Of a stretch of 64,000 nt of DNA, positions 1 through 8,914 are shown in pieces. The notes under the pieces were generated by a model that saw only the letters and a program-made list of their open reading frames with translations, was not told the DNA's origin and searched no databases. Both the position numbers and the translations under genes were made by a program. Location: positions 1,426,001 through 1,490,000 of the forward strand of contig CP053448.1 of NCBI GenBank assembly GCA_013285445.1. Reading direction: 5' to 3'. Positions within the stretch are counted from its first letter, which is position 1. Every line of letters starts with the position of its first letter. The DNA comes from Pseudomonadota bacterium. GTDB taxonomy: Bacteria; Pseudomonadota; Gammaproteobacteria; Xanthomonadales; Wenzhouxiangellaceae.

Positions 1-2630
1 GCCAGTTCTTCCTCGGGCCAGTCCTCGATGCCGGCGCAGCGGCCCAGCGACTTCGACCAGAACGCGTCCGGCTCAAGACACTGGCACACGCCGTTGTCGG
101 GATAGGTGCCAGGGTAGTCCAGGCATTGTCCGATATCGGCGTCAGGCACACAGCGGTCGCTGCTGTGAAACGAATAGCCCGGCCGGCAGCGGCATAAATA
201 CTCCTGGGCGCTATCGTCCCAGTAGCGTTCGGCCTGTGGGCCATAATCGCCGCAGTCCAGCCCGGGTCCTTCATCCGGTTCGGGGCAGGACTGGTCGGCA
301 TCGATCACGCTGCCGTCCGGGCAGGTTTGCTGTGTTTCCGGCTCAGGCTCGGTTTCGGGTTCGGGGTCCGGCTCGGGTTCGGGCTCGGGTTCGGGTTCGG
401 GTCCAGGTTCGGGTTCCGGCTCGGCGAGCGCCGCCAGGCAGCCGTAGGCATCACCGCCGTAGCGGCTGAGGCGGCTCATCAGCACCGAGGCTTCGAGTTT
501 GGTCATGCTTTGTCCGACCCGTTCATAGCGCGCATTGCCGTCGTAGGCTGCTGTGCCGCAGGCGGCGATATTGAACAGAAAACAGGGCGGCGGGTCTCCG
601 AAAGCCTTTGCACGCCAGACGCAGAAACTGCCTGAGCCATCCGCGATCTCCACCGGTGGCCGGATGCCCCAGCCCTGGCTGGGGATGCGGCCCGGCGGCA
701 AAATGCTGACATCCAGAGTCAGATTCACGCTGCCGTGACCGGCCTGACTGACGCTGATATCCACCGGTACGATGGCGGGCGTGGCGGTGACAGGCGCGCT
801 GAAGAACAGGGTAAAGATATAGCGCTCCTTGAAGCGCATATCCGCCACGCCGGGGTTGTGCATGTTCGGCGGCCAGGCCGCATCGTTCATCGGCCAGACA
901 TCCAGCGATGTGCCGCCCGGAAGGGTTACTGCAACCCGGACGTGTTCATTCGTCAAGGCCCAGTTCCGGACCTTCAGCCAGCAGGTGCGCGACGGGCGTG
1001 CGCCGGCGGTGATCTCCAGGCCCTCGGCACACTCGAGCTCGGCTTCCAGCGGCCCAACCTGGACCGGCTCGGTTGATTCGGGCGCGATGGCCAGGGTCAA
1101 CCAGATACTTGCATCGGCAACATCGATGCAGTCTCCGGGCTGTGGCTGCTGCCCGATAACGGTATCGGGCGCGACGTCGTCGGCTTCTGCTTCAGAGCGT
1201 ATCGGGGCACTGGCGCCGAGGCTGTCGAGTGCCGCAATGGCGGCTGTCGCGCTCAGTCCCTTCAAATCCGGCATCGCTTGCTGACCGGCCGGGCAGTCGT
1301 TGACGGCCAGGCTGGCTGTCGCGGCAGTCGAAATGGTCTGACCGGCATCGCTTGTTGCCGCGGCCTGGACAGCACCGGAGAAGCTCCGGCGCGCCACGCT
1401 GGCGCACTCCAGCCACCAGGTCTCACCGATATCAAGTCGGTCATTGCCGTTGACATCGCCGGCGATCGCATCGACCGGGGCGCAGTTGGGATCGGCCAGC
1501 GCGATGTTTTCGAGTACGGCATCGCCGACGTTGGTCAATTCATACTGCCAGGCAATGGCCTGGTCTCTGGCTGCAGTCTGCACCGCCGGATGCACTTGCA
1601 GCGTCATGGCCGGGCGGGTCGGCGCCGGTTCCATCGGGACGATTTCGGACCGTTCCGTTTCCCCGCGATCGAGCGCTTCGAGCAGTTGGGTGATGGGCAG
1701 TTCGAGGCGGCCATCCCGATACTCCGAGGCGCTGGCCTCGATGGTGATGCGGTCACCGAAACGATCAGCGAAACGCACAAGGTCTTCGCGCTTGAGCGTG
1801 AAAAGCACCTGACCCGAAGCGGTCGTCTGCTGTCCGAAACCGGACAGTCGCACCTGGGCCGTTCGTCCCACGGCGCTACCGGCGCGGGTGTCGTGCAGTT
1901 CGAGGATCAGGCGCAGCGCATTTTTGCGCGCATCCGCGTCGAGCACGATCGGAAAGTTCCATATCCTGGGTGCGTCGCCACTGGCGGGTATGCTGATCGT
2001 GCGCATGATCTCAATGGAGTCCGGCCTGAGCATAGGTGCCGGCGTGGATTTCGGCCGGTATCCCGAAAGCTCGACCTGCGCTATTGGCGTTGCGCCTCCG
2101 GTCAGCGCCGAGTGCAAACGCAAGCTGTCGAGATCCAGATCGACCCGGGCCTGGCCCCGGGTCACCGGAAACTCATGGTCGGCCAGCGTCAGCCGGCCGT
2201 CGGCGGCGACGGGGAGGCCGCTGAAATAGGATTGGGCCTTGTCGTAGAACAGGAAACGAAAACGGACCTGCTCGAAACGCAGCAGCTTGACAATCACTTC
2301 AGTGGGCAGGGCAGTGGATCGCCGTGCGGCAGGCAGCGTGGTCCGATAAACGAAATAATCCGGTGCATCTACGCTGAGCTTCAGTGCGTCGGCCTGGGCG
2401 GGTACCGTGAAACGGGCCAGCCCGTCGTCATCGCTGCGCGCCATATTGCCGGCGACCATGACATCGGCGTGGGCAACAGGTTGAGCGTTCTGCCGGTCGA
2501 TCACCCGGATCGTCAGCTCGGCTTGCTGGTTGTCGGCGCCGGCAGAATCCGGCGCCAGAGCCGTGCAGCAGGCCGCCAGCAGCCACAGGGCGGCCCACCA
2601 CTGGCCGCCACTGAGGGCCAGACCCTTCAC
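1..2630 (-). CDS. Large exported multidomain lipoprotein, 3' end beyond window
   Basis: An open frame runs from a GTG at 2630 off the left edge, about 876 codons with no stop seen in the stretches I translated. The start overlaps the upstream stop (GTGA), so translation is probably coupled. The N-terminus is a signal peptide with a lipobox-like LAAC. Next comes a carboxypeptidase-regulatory-like beta domain (about residues 35-100). A DUF11/DUF7507-type repeat with the ending GDVNGNDRLDIGETW lies near 375-440. A PASTA-like segment starts at about 453 (PDLKGLSATAAI). A Glu-Pro repeat linker lies near 735-765, followed by a cysteine-rich, EGF-like stretch. It is last in the lipoprotein operon, so an envelope or surface role is likely. 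The substrate is unknown. Confidence 0.8.
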   Translation of the reverse strand, partial: MKGLALSGGQWWAALWLLAACCTALAPDSAGADNQQAELTIRVIDRQNAQPVAHADVMVAGNMARSDDDGLARFTVPAQADALKLSVDAPDYFVYRTTLPAARRSTALPTEVIVKLLRFEQVRFRFLFYDKAQSYFSGLPVAADGRLTLADHEFPVTRGQARVDLDLDSLRLHSALTGGATPIAQVELSGYRPKSTPAPMLRPDSIEIMRTISIPASGDAPRIWNFPIVLDADARKNALRLILELHDTRAGSAVGRTAQVRLSGFGQQTTASGQVLFTLKREDLVRFADRFGDRITIEASASEYRDGRLELPITQLLEALDRGETERSEIVPMEPAPTRPAMTLQVHPAVQTAARDQAIAWQYELTNVGDAVLENIALADPNCAPVDAIAGDVNGNDRLDIGETWWLECASVARRSFSGAVQAAATSDAGQTISTAATASLAVNDCPAGQQAMPDLKGLSATAAIAALDSLGASAPIRSEAEADDVAPDTVIGQQPQPGDCIDVADASIWLTLAIAPESTEPVQVGPLEAELECAEGLEITAGARPSRTCWLKVRNWALTNEHVRVAVTLPGGTSLDVWPMNDAAWPPNMHNPGVADMRFKERYIFTLFFSAPVTATPAIVPVDISVSQAGHGSVNLTLDVSILPPGRIPSQGWGIRPPVEIADGSGSFCVWRAKAFGDPPPCFLFNIAACGTAAYDGNARYERVGQSMTKLEASVLMSRLSRYGGDAYGCLAALAEPEPEPGPEPEPEPEPEPDPEPETEPEPETQQTCPDGSVIDADQSCPEPDEGPGLDCGDYGPQAERYWDDSAQEYLCRCRPGYSFHSSDRCVPDADIGQCLDYPGTYPDNGVCQCLEPDAFWSKSLGRCAGIEDWPEEEL

Positions 2631-3529
2631 TGACCGCCGCCGTTTCGGCGCGGCGGCCGCGGCCGGTTCGGGTTGGCTGCCGGCTGGGCTGGCTGCATGC
2701 GCCGGCTGCCTGGTGTGACGTTGAGCGGCTGACCAAAAGTCTGCGAGAACATCCGATACGCCACCTCCTGGCCCAGCTCGCGGTAGCGCAGGTGGACCTC
2801 CGTGACCTGCTCGTAGCCGTTGTCACCGCCCTGCCAGCTGTCCTCGACAATCGCGGCTTCATGCGGCTGGGTGGTGTACTGGGCGATGATCTCGTTGGTG
2901 TCGATGCGCGTCAGGCGTGCCTGGAAGGACTCGACCGGAACGCCCTCGATGCTTGTCGTTCCCAGTGAGACGATCTCGAGCATCAGCTCGGCGTAGCTCA
3001 GTACGGCATCGGCTTCATTCTTGCGCAGATCGCCTTCTCGGCTGAGCCGGCCCTGCAGCTCGTTTTCCTGCTGGGCGCGGCGTACGGCCGTGTCGTAGTG
3101 CAGCGTGTGGATGCCGACCCGGCCGAACAGCCACTCGAAGCCGGTGTGAAAGCGCTGCAGCGCGTCGGTCAGATTGACGCTGATCGCCTGACGGTCTTCA
3201 CTCTGGCGAACTCCGGTTTGCCGTGTCGTGCTGGATGCGCCCCCCTGAAAGGACTGCTGGAGGTTGCTGGTCACATCGCGCTGATCGGCCTGCCACTCCG
3301 AGGTGGCCGAGCCCAGGGTGCGCCCGAGCATCACCAGCACGGAGGGTTGACCACTGGCCTCATAGTTGCGCTGGATTCCAGCCGTATCGTAAACAGCCGC
3401 TGCCGAGGTGGCCGTGGGCTGATCGCTGCTGAGGGTCTCTGGGTAGCCATCGCGGTAGTGCTGCGCCGAGGCCGGGTCGGCCAGTACGAGCAACAGTCCA
3501 AACAGGCAGACAGTGGTGGGCCTGTTCAT
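2627..3529 (-). CDS. Exported protein of unknown function (300 aa)
   Basis: I do not recognise the family. The start at 3529 overlaps the stop of the upstream gene by ATGA and is followed by a clear signal peptide ending at ADPASAQ. The mature part is soluble: a Ser/Gln-rich region, then a charged helical stretch (about residues 150-200), then a mixed segment with conserved-looking aromatic residues. The C-terminus is a basic, proline-rich tail (PNRPRPPRR). It lies between a YcfL-like lipoprotein and the large lipoprotein, overlapping both by 4 nt, so it is probably part of the same periplasmic or outer-membrane assembly. A CsgG/LpoB-like fold is possible but I cannot show it. Confidence 0.75.
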   Translation of the reverse strand: MNRPTTVCLFGLLLVLADPASAQHYRDGYPETLSSDQPTATSAAAVYDTAGIQRNYEASGQPSVLVMLGRTLGSATSEWQADQRDVTSNLQQSFQGGASSTTRQTGVRQSEDRQAISVNLTDALQRFHTGFEWLFGRVGIHTLHYDTAVRRAQQENELQGRLSREGDLRKNEADAVLSYAELMLEIVSLGTTSIEGVPVESFQARLTRIDTNEIIAQYTTQPHEAAIVEDSWQGGDNGYEQVTEVHLRYRELGQEVAYRMFSQTFGQPLNVTPGSRRMQPAQPAANPNRPRPPRRNGGGQ

Positions 3530-4038
3530 GACTGTTCCCGGACCTCGACGATGAAGTTGTGTGGCGGCGGCTGGCGCACGGACACTTCCTGATAGTTTCC
3601 CAGTGATTTGGGCGGCATCACCGTTCGCTTCCAGCCGGTCACGGGTTCCGACGGGGCCTGCTGGGCGTCGAGGAACTGAGTGCGCGACTCCACGATCATC
3701 GGATAGTCGGTGCAGTTGACGTAACGGACGAAAACGCTGAGATTGCCGCTGGTGTCGCGACGCCCCTGGACCTGCTGCACCAGCATGCGATTGCGCAGCG
3801 TGTAGTCGGTCAGGCTGACGGTCGACAGGGGCAGTGGCACCATGGACCGGCCGTCCGGCGGAAACAGATAGCTGCCGTCGCCACGCGGCGTGACGCCGTC
3901 CGGCGCGCCGCGGAAGTTGCACTCGGGGTGGGTGGAGTGAGGTATTCCGGGTGAGGCGCAGGCCGCGATCAGGCCGACGATCGCGATCGCGGCCAGTGCG
4001 CGGAGCAGTGAGGCAATTCTCAGCAAAGCGCAGTTCAT
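3526..4038 (-). CDS. YcfL-like (DUF1425) lipoprotein
   Basis: A 170-residue lipoprotein. I chose the ATG at 4038 over the one at 4044 because GAGGAG lies 6 nt upstream of the former and directly abuts the latter. The signal peptide ends in a lipobox (GLIAAC). The mature region has a beta-sandwich-like pattern with VRYVN, a GWKRTVMPP segment and a final FIVEVRE strand, which resembles YcfL/DUF1425 proteins. Those proteins are usually encoded next to LpoB-type lipoproteins, as here. It starts 10 nt after the COG3014-like gene stops and overlaps the next gene by 4 nt. The family call rests on context plus a weak pattern. Confidence 0.6.
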   Translation of the reverse strand: MNCALLRIASLLRALAAIAIVGLIAACASPGIPHSTHPECNFRGAPDGVTPRGDGSYLFPPDGRSMVPLPLSTVSLTDYTLRNRMLVQQVQGRRDTSGNLSVFVRYVNCTDYPMIVESRTQFLDAQQAPSEPVTGWKRTVMPPKSLGNYQEVSVRQPPPHNFIVEVREQS

Positions 4039-4048
4039 CGTCATCTCC

Positions 4049-5362
4049 TCAGCGGTTGACGTGTTCGGTCGGGAGTGGGCGCTTGTAGGGTTCGATACCG
4101 ATCCAGTCGCAGTCGGAGCCGTCGCCCACGTGATTGGAGTAGGTGAATGGCGCGACGTTGGTGTAGGCCTCGACCGGGTTGTCCTGTGCGTCGAACAGAG
4201 CGATGCGCAGATCGGATCGATCCAGGCCGGCATCGTCAGGCTGTTTGATGGTCGTGCCGACATGAATGAATTCCGGCAGATTGTCCCAGTAGCGGATATC
4301 TGCGGCAGGCTTGGTGCGCTTCGAGGCGATGGTGCTGACCAGCCCGAGCAGCGCCAGGCCGGCACCGACATTGGCCGTGCCGCGATCAAAGGTGTTGTTC
4401 GAGCGCCGCGCGCTGGCCATCGTGGCGATGCCGCTGGTGGTCAGGGCCTGACCGAGGGCCTCGGTGGAGTCCTTGAACTCCGCCTTGCCGGCGTTGATGA
4501 CGTCCACGGCGCGGCCACCGCGCGTGGCTGCCTGGAAATAGATATTCTCGGCCGGCACCAGGGGCACCGGACGGTCGTTGGCGGCCAGGGCAATGGAACG
4601 ATCGCGGGTCGCTTCGGTCCGGCCTGGCGCCCAGGAGCGCACGTAGTAGAGTTTTTCCTTGTGCTCGCCGGTTCGCATCTTGACCGGACCGGAGTTGACA
4701 AAGGCCAGGTAGAGCAGGTTGGCGTCTGCCGACGGAGGACTGAGTTGATCGTTGAGCAGGTAGGCTTGCTCGTACAGATCCCGGGCAAGATCGGTGTCGC
4801 CATTGCACTGCGATGCCCAGCCAGCCAGGTAGTAGAACAGGGAGAAGTCCTTGGCGTAATCGGCATCCTCGGCCATGGCGTCCTGTTCCAGGCCGCCGAG
4901 CATGGCCGCACGCGCGTTTTCATAGTCGTCGTGCTCCAGGAAGACCAGCCCGCGGTAGAAATAGGCCATCGCCCGTTCGTACGGATCGCCCTTGAAATCC
5001 TTGACATATTCGGCGGTGAACTTGCTGCGCGCCTTGCGTGCCTGATCATTGTCGGCGTAAATGGTTTCAATGCGGCGAATGGCCTGATCGAGCGCATCTC
5101 CGGCGTGCGCAAATTCGCCGTGTTTGAGCAATTCCAGCCCGAGGCGCAGGAAATTGAGTACCGCATTGCGCTCACCCTGCTTGAGAACGGTGGCGTAGTA
5201 GCTGTGAAAGTCAGCAGGGCGACCCCGGGTGAATGCAAGCAGCCGTTCCTCGTCAACCGGATGGTCGCGTATAGCCGGATTGCCTCCAGCGCCACCGCCC
5301 CCGGTGGCGCATGCAGCCAGGCCAAGAACGGCAAGTATGCAAATTACATGGCGAATGTTCAT
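4049..5362 (-). CDS. COG3014-like TPR lipoprotein
   Basis: A 437-residue lipoprotein with a signal peptide and lipobox (LGLAAC). The N-terminal two thirds is alpha-helical with TPR-like spacing: AHAGDALDQAIRRI, AMAYFYRGLVFLEHDDY and DLARDLYEQAYLLND. The C-terminal third is beta-rich. This is the architecture of COG3014 proteins, which are encoded with LpoB-like and YcfL-like lipoproteins in many gammaproteobacteria. It begins 8 nt after the LpoB-like gene stops. A role as an outer-membrane-anchored scaffold for peptidoglycan or envelope assembly is inferred from that association. Confidence 0.7.
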   Translation of the reverse strand: MNIRHVICILAVLGLAACATGGGGAGGNPAIRDHPVDEERLLAFTRGRPADFHSYYATVLKQGERNAVLNFLRLGLELLKHGEFAHAGDALDQAIRRIETIYADNDQARKARSKFTAEYVKDFKGDPYERAMAYFYRGLVFLEHDDYENARAAMLGGLEQDAMAEDADYAKDFSLFYYLAGWASQCNGDTDLARDLYEQAYLLNDQLSPPSADANLLYLAFVNSGPVKMRTGEHKEKLYYVRSWAPGRTEATRDRSIALAANDRPVPLVPAENIYFQAATRGGRAVDVINAGKAEFKDSTEALGQALTTSGIATMASARRSNNTFDRGTANVGAGLALLGLVSTIASKRTKPAADIRYWDNLPEFIHVGTTIKQPDDAGLDRSDLRIALFDAQDNPVEAYTNVAPFTYSNHVGDGSDCDWIGIEPYKRPLPTEHVNR

Positions 5363-5370
5363 GGCTCTCC

Positions 5371-6006
5371 CTAGCGGTAGATCGCGTCGTCCTGGGCAAA
5401 CTTGGAGAATTCGAACTGATCCGACCAGACGATGGTGCCGTACTCGAGATCCACCATCTCGAAAGTAATCTGGTTGTAGCGCTGAATGACTCCGGTGCGC
5501 CGGTCGGTGGCGTCGAGCGTCTTGATGCGGCCGGCCAACCGATAGTCGGCGCCTGCCGGTGCGCGCGTCATCCCCCGGGTGCCGGTGTCGACGACGCCCT
5601 GCCGTTTCAGGTCGCGCTCCTTTTCAACCATGCCGGCGTATTCGCGCGCCACGAAGATGACCCGGCCCTGGCTGGCCTGGATCAAGCCGGTACGCAAGCG
5701 GTCGACAATCAGCCGCTTGTTGAGGAATTGCGAGCTTTCGTTGTGGAAGTAGGCTGCGTCGACGATCACCCGCGGCGGCGTCGTGTGGTTGCCAAGCGCG
5801 CCGCTGCTGATGAGGCTGCGCATCATCTCCTCGGACATCGAGACGATGTCCTGCGACTCGATGCCGACGCCGGAGACTACGCCGGTGGTGGCCGGATCGA
5901 TGTACTGGGTTGGTCGACCAGGAGCGTTGTAGACGCCGGTGCCGGACGGGCTGGCACAGCCAGCCAGCATTGCGGCAAGAGCAGTGGCGATAGCGAGTTG
6001 TTTCAT
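5371..6006 (-). CDS. LpoB-like penicillin-binding-protein activator lipoprotein
   Basis: A 211-residue lipoprotein starting at the ATG at 6006, which precedes the signal peptide MKQLAIATALAAMLAGC with its lipobox. The mature sequence has the LpoB/CsgG-type pattern: IVSMSEEMMRSLI, then PRVIVDAAYFHNESS, NKRLIVDRLRTGLI, then YRLAGRIKTLD and EMVDLEYGTIVWSDQFEFSK. LpoB stimulates the bifunctional peptidoglycan synthase PBP1B from the outer membrane; whether this homologue does so is inference. It is the first gene of a five-gene leftward lipoprotein operon. Confidence 0.8.
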   Translation of the reverse strand: MKQLAIATALAAMLAGCASPSGTGVYNAPGRPTQYIDPATTGVVSGVGIESQDIVSMSEEMMRSLISSGALGNHTTPPRVIVDAAYFHNESSQFLNKRLIVDRLRTGLIQASQGRVIFVAREYAGMVEKERDLKRQGVVDTGTRGMTRAPAGADYRLAGRIKTLDATDRRTGVIQRYNQITFEMVDLEYGTIVWSDQFEFSKFAQDDAIYR

Positions 6007-6080
6007 GGCGGGTGGCTGCCGTGATTGGCCTGACCTCAAGGCTATCGCGACAGATGCGCGGGCACTATGAGTAGGTCTAC

Positions 6081-6287
6081 TCATTCGATGTGGCCCTGGA
6101 GAATGGCGCGCAGCAGGGCATTCTGCCCCGACAGCTCAAGGCGGTCGCAGATGCGGGCGCGGTGGTTCTCGACCGTGCGGATGCTCAGCCCGAGTCGCTC
6201 GGCTATTTCCCGGCTCGTCAGTCCATCGCCGATCAGGCGGACGATATGGCGCTGGCGCGCCGTCAATCGGTTATGGCGCTCGTTCAC
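6081..6287 (-). CDS. Stand-alone LuxR-type HTH protein
   Basis: A 68-residue protein that is almost only a LuxR/GerE DNA-binding domain: LTARQRHIVRLIGDGLTSREIAERLGLSIRTVENHRARI. There is no receiver or sensor part. Its HTH resembles that of the NarL-type regulator encoded 80 nt upstream, so it may have arisen from a regulator that lost its receiver. It could act as a constitutive DNA binder or form inactive heterodimers with that regulator. The 80-nt gap leaves open whether it has its own promoter. Confidence 0.75.
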   Translation of the reverse strand: MNERHNRLTARQRHIVRLIGDGLTSREIAERLGLSIRTVENHRARICDRLELSGQNALLRAILQGHIE

Positions 6288-6367
6288 CCGCCCAATGTAG
6301 GCGAGCCTCGCAGCTGGCCGGAATAGGCAGGTCTACTCAAATCCGGCCAATTGCAAACCAGTGCCGA

Positions 6368-7009
6368 TCAGTTGTCATGACCGCTTCTGTAGTGTTCGAG
6401 CGCGAAGCGGAGCAGTGCGTTGGCGCCTCTGATCTCCAGCTTTCGGACCATGTTCGCGCGGTGGTTTTCGACCGTCTTGGGACTGATCGACAGCAGCTCC
6501 GCGATCTCCCGGCTGGACTTGTACTCGGCCACCAGATGCAGCACCCGCCGCTCGGCCGGCGAGAGCAGCTCGACGGGGGAGGTCAGGCTGGGATCGCCGT
6601 GCTCGTCGATTCGTCCCGGTAGCCCGGACCCGAGGTATCGGCGGCCGCGCCGCACGGTGAGCAGACAGCGGATGACCTCCGATTCGACATGTTCCTTGAG
6701 CAGATAGCCGAATGCACCCAATTCGACGGCCGCGCGCAGGTAGCCGGTGTCGTCGTACATCGTCAGCATGACCACGCGCGGCGCGTCCGGCCAGCGCATG
6801 ACCTGCGCCAGCACATCGAGCCCGTCGGCTTCGGGCATGGCGATATCGAGTACGGCCATTGAGGGGCGATGCAACCTCAGCAGGCGCAGGGCCTGCGCCC
6901 CGTCTCCAGCCTCGGCGACCACCTCGAACTGACCGCTGGACTGAATCACCTCGCGCAAGCCGTGGCGGAAGATCGGGTGGTCGTCTGCGATGAGAATCGA
7001 CTCAGGCAT
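6368..7009 (-). CDS. NarL/FixJ-family response regulator
   Basis: A 213-residue two-domain regulator. The receiver domain (about residues 1-120) has the acidic pair in ADDHPIFRHG, the phosphoacceptor Asp in VLDIAMPEADG, the switch Thr in MLTMYDD and the Lys in LLKEHVE. The C-terminal LuxR HTH reads LSPAERRVLHLVAEYKSSREIAELLSISPKTVENHR. It overlaps the upstream histidine-kinase gene by 8 nt, so the two are co-translated partners. The target genes are unknown; the neighbouring lipoprotein operon is a possibility by position only. Confidence 0.92.
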   Translation of the reverse strand: MPESILIADDHPIFRHGLREVIQSSGQFEVVAEAGDGAQALRLLRLHRPSMAVLDIAMPEADGLDVLAQVMRWPDAPRVVMLTMYDDTGYLRAAVELGAFGYLLKEHVESEVIRCLLTVRRGRRYLGSGLPGRIDEHGDPSLTSPVELLSPAERRVLHLVAEYKSSREIAELLSISPKTVENHRANMVRKLEIRGANALLRFALEHYRSGHDN

Positions 7010-8753
7010 GGTGGTGCGGCACGATCAGATGGATTCGGGTGCCTTGCGGGTTGACATTGCCGATGTGGATTCGCCCGCCGAGCATTCGGGCTCTGGAGCG
7101 GATGCCGTCGAGACCATGCCCGTGCCCACGATCATCAGGGCTGATACCGCGGCCGTTGTCGATGATCTCCAGCTCGACCCGGTGCCGATTGCCGCGCAGT
7201 CGCAGCTTGGCCTCGCTGGCATTGGCGTGACGCAGGATATTGGATATCCCTTCCTGGACGATGCGGTAGAGCTGCAGTGCCTGCTCGTCGGTCACGGAGG
7301 GGGGATTGATCTCGCATTCCAGATCAACCGACGTGGATTCGAAGACGTTGTCCAGCATTGATTCCAGGGCGCGTTTCAGTCCGAGGCGGTCGAGCTGGTG
7401 CGGGTGCAAGTGACTGACCGAGACCCGCAACTCACTGAGGCAATCGTCGGACATTTCACGCAGGGTCCGGGCCTGCGGAATATCGTCCTCGTGGCGCCGC
7501 AGACGGCTTGCAAGCAGCAGCAGGTTCTGACCCAGTCCGTCGTGCAGCTCGCGCGCGATGCGTCGTCGCTCGCTGTCATGCGCGTTGACCAGCGCTTGTC
7601 TGGCGGCCAGCTTTTCGCTGTTGAGCGTATTGATTCGATCGGCCAGGGCAAAGGAAAACAGCATGACTTCGGCAGCCGTACCGAGCTGCAAACCGTGTTC
7701 GCTCCACCAGCTCGGCGTCACCAGCCCCATTGTGCGCAAAGCGAGCAACACCACGCCAGGAAGAAACAACACCAGCGCCAGGACCACAAACCGAGACTGA
7801 CGACAACCCCTGATATAGGACAATACGACCGGAATCGGGTAGATCAACACAACGGCCAGGGCGCCCAGGACCGTAACGGCCATCACGGCACTGCGGTAGT
7901 CAATAAACATCAGCGGCAGGATGGCCAGCGCAGTAGCGGCCAGGCCAATCAGGGCCAAATGGCCGGCGGGTACGTAGGTTCGTGTCTGCGCCAGGCGGGA
8001 CACGAAACAGGCCCCCGCTGCGATCATCACGGCGACACCGGTTACCGCGGCCAGATTGCTCCAGGCGGTCCACTGTGGCCACAGCCACAGGCTGGCATGG
8101 CCGAACAGGCTGGACTGAAAGATCAGCAGGCCGATCAGGTACAGCACGTAGTAGCCGTAGGCCAGATCGCGGACGGCCAGCAGCAGAAAGAAGTTATACA
8201 CCGCCATGGCCAGCAGGAAGGCGTAGTACACGCCGAAGCCGAACTGTGACAGCGCGACATGTTCGATCAGCGTCTCGCCGTCGTGCAGCAGGAGTGGCAC
8301 AACGGTCGAGCCATTCGAGGCCACGCTCATGTAAACCGGCCGCTCGAGCCGGTCGGGGAGCTCAAGCAGCGGAGTCGGGTAGCGCTTGAGGTCCGGCGAG
8401 CGCGGGCGCGTGTCGCCGGCTGCGATGTGTCGCCATCCTCTGCTGGTCGGCAGATAGATATCAATGCGATCGTTCTGGGTGTAGGCGACCTCGATCAGAC
8501 GGTTGACGCTGCGACCGTCAGCCGGCATAACCCGGAACCACCAGGTCGATGAGGTGTAGCCAAGGTTGATCTCAGAGGTATCGACCGGCCTGAAACGCGA
8601 TGCCGGTGACAGACCGGCGACCTGTTCGATGGTCAGCAGGTTGTCCGGGTCTTCCAGTATCCAGACATCGAGCGAGGGCCGGGAGTCGGCCGCCTGGGCG
8701 CCTGAAGCAACGAGGTGTGCCAGCAACAGGCCGAACGCGGTCCACCTGATCAC
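7002..8753 (-). CDS. 7TMR-DISM sensor histidine kinase
   Basis: A 583-residue membrane kinase. After a signal peptide there is a 7TMR-DISMED2-type extracellular sensory domain (about residues 25-165; LDVWILEDPDN at the start, STWWFRV within). Seven hydrophobic helices follow (about 175-385). Then comes a HisKA_3 dimerisation/phosphoacceptor segment (RRRIARELHDGLGQN, with the H-box His) and an HATPase domain (DNGRGISPDDRG, HGLDGIRSRARMLGG). DISMED2 domains are known or predicted to bind carbohydrate-like ligands; the ligand here is unknown. It is cotranscribed with the response regulator it overlaps. Confidence 0.93.
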   Translation of the reverse strand: MIRWTAFGLLLAHLVASGAQAADSRPSLDVWILEDPDNLLTIEQVAGLSPASRFRPVDTSEINLGYTSSTWWFRVMPADGRSVNRLIEVAYTQNDRIDIYLPTSRGWRHIAAGDTRPRSPDLKRYPTPLLELPDRLERPVYMSVASNGSTVVPLLLHDGETLIEHVALSQFGFGVYYAFLLAMAVYNFFLLLAVRDLAYGYYVLYLIGLLIFQSSLFGHASLWLWPQWTAWSNLAAVTGVAVMIAAGACFVSRLAQTRTYVPAGHLALIGLAATALAILPLMFIDYRSAVMAVTVLGALAVVLIYPIPVVLSYIRGCRQSRFVVLALVLFLPGVVLLALRTMGLVTPSWWSEHGLQLGTAAEVMLFSFALADRINTLNSEKLAARQALVNAHDSERRRIARELHDGLGQNLLLLASRLRRHEDDIPQARTLREMSDDCLSELRVSVSHLHPHQLDRLGLKRALESMLDNVFESTSVDLECEINPPSVTDEQALQLYRIVQEGISNILRHANASEAKLRLRGNRHRVELEIIDNGRGISPDDRGHGHGLDGIRSRARMLGGRIHIGNVNPQGTRIHLIVPHHHA

Positions 8754-8914
8754 GGCATCGACTCTGTATCACTGACCCTGCGGATGGGCACACTGCCTCC
8801 CGGCCGGAATTCGTGCTGATCAACATAGCCGAGGGCCCGTCAGCGGTCAATTCATGTCTGCATACGCTATGCTTTGCCCCAGGGCGTGGTCGCCACAGTT
8901 CAAGCAGGAGAGTC

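Noticed and set aside
1278..2633. 451-codon open frame on the plus strand
   Set aside because: It is the antisense shadow of the large lipoprotein gene, whose minus-strand frame has a signal peptide and recognisable domains.
4061..5374. 437-codon plus-strand open frame
   Set aside because: Exact antisense of the COG3014-like gene; no start site or domain pattern.
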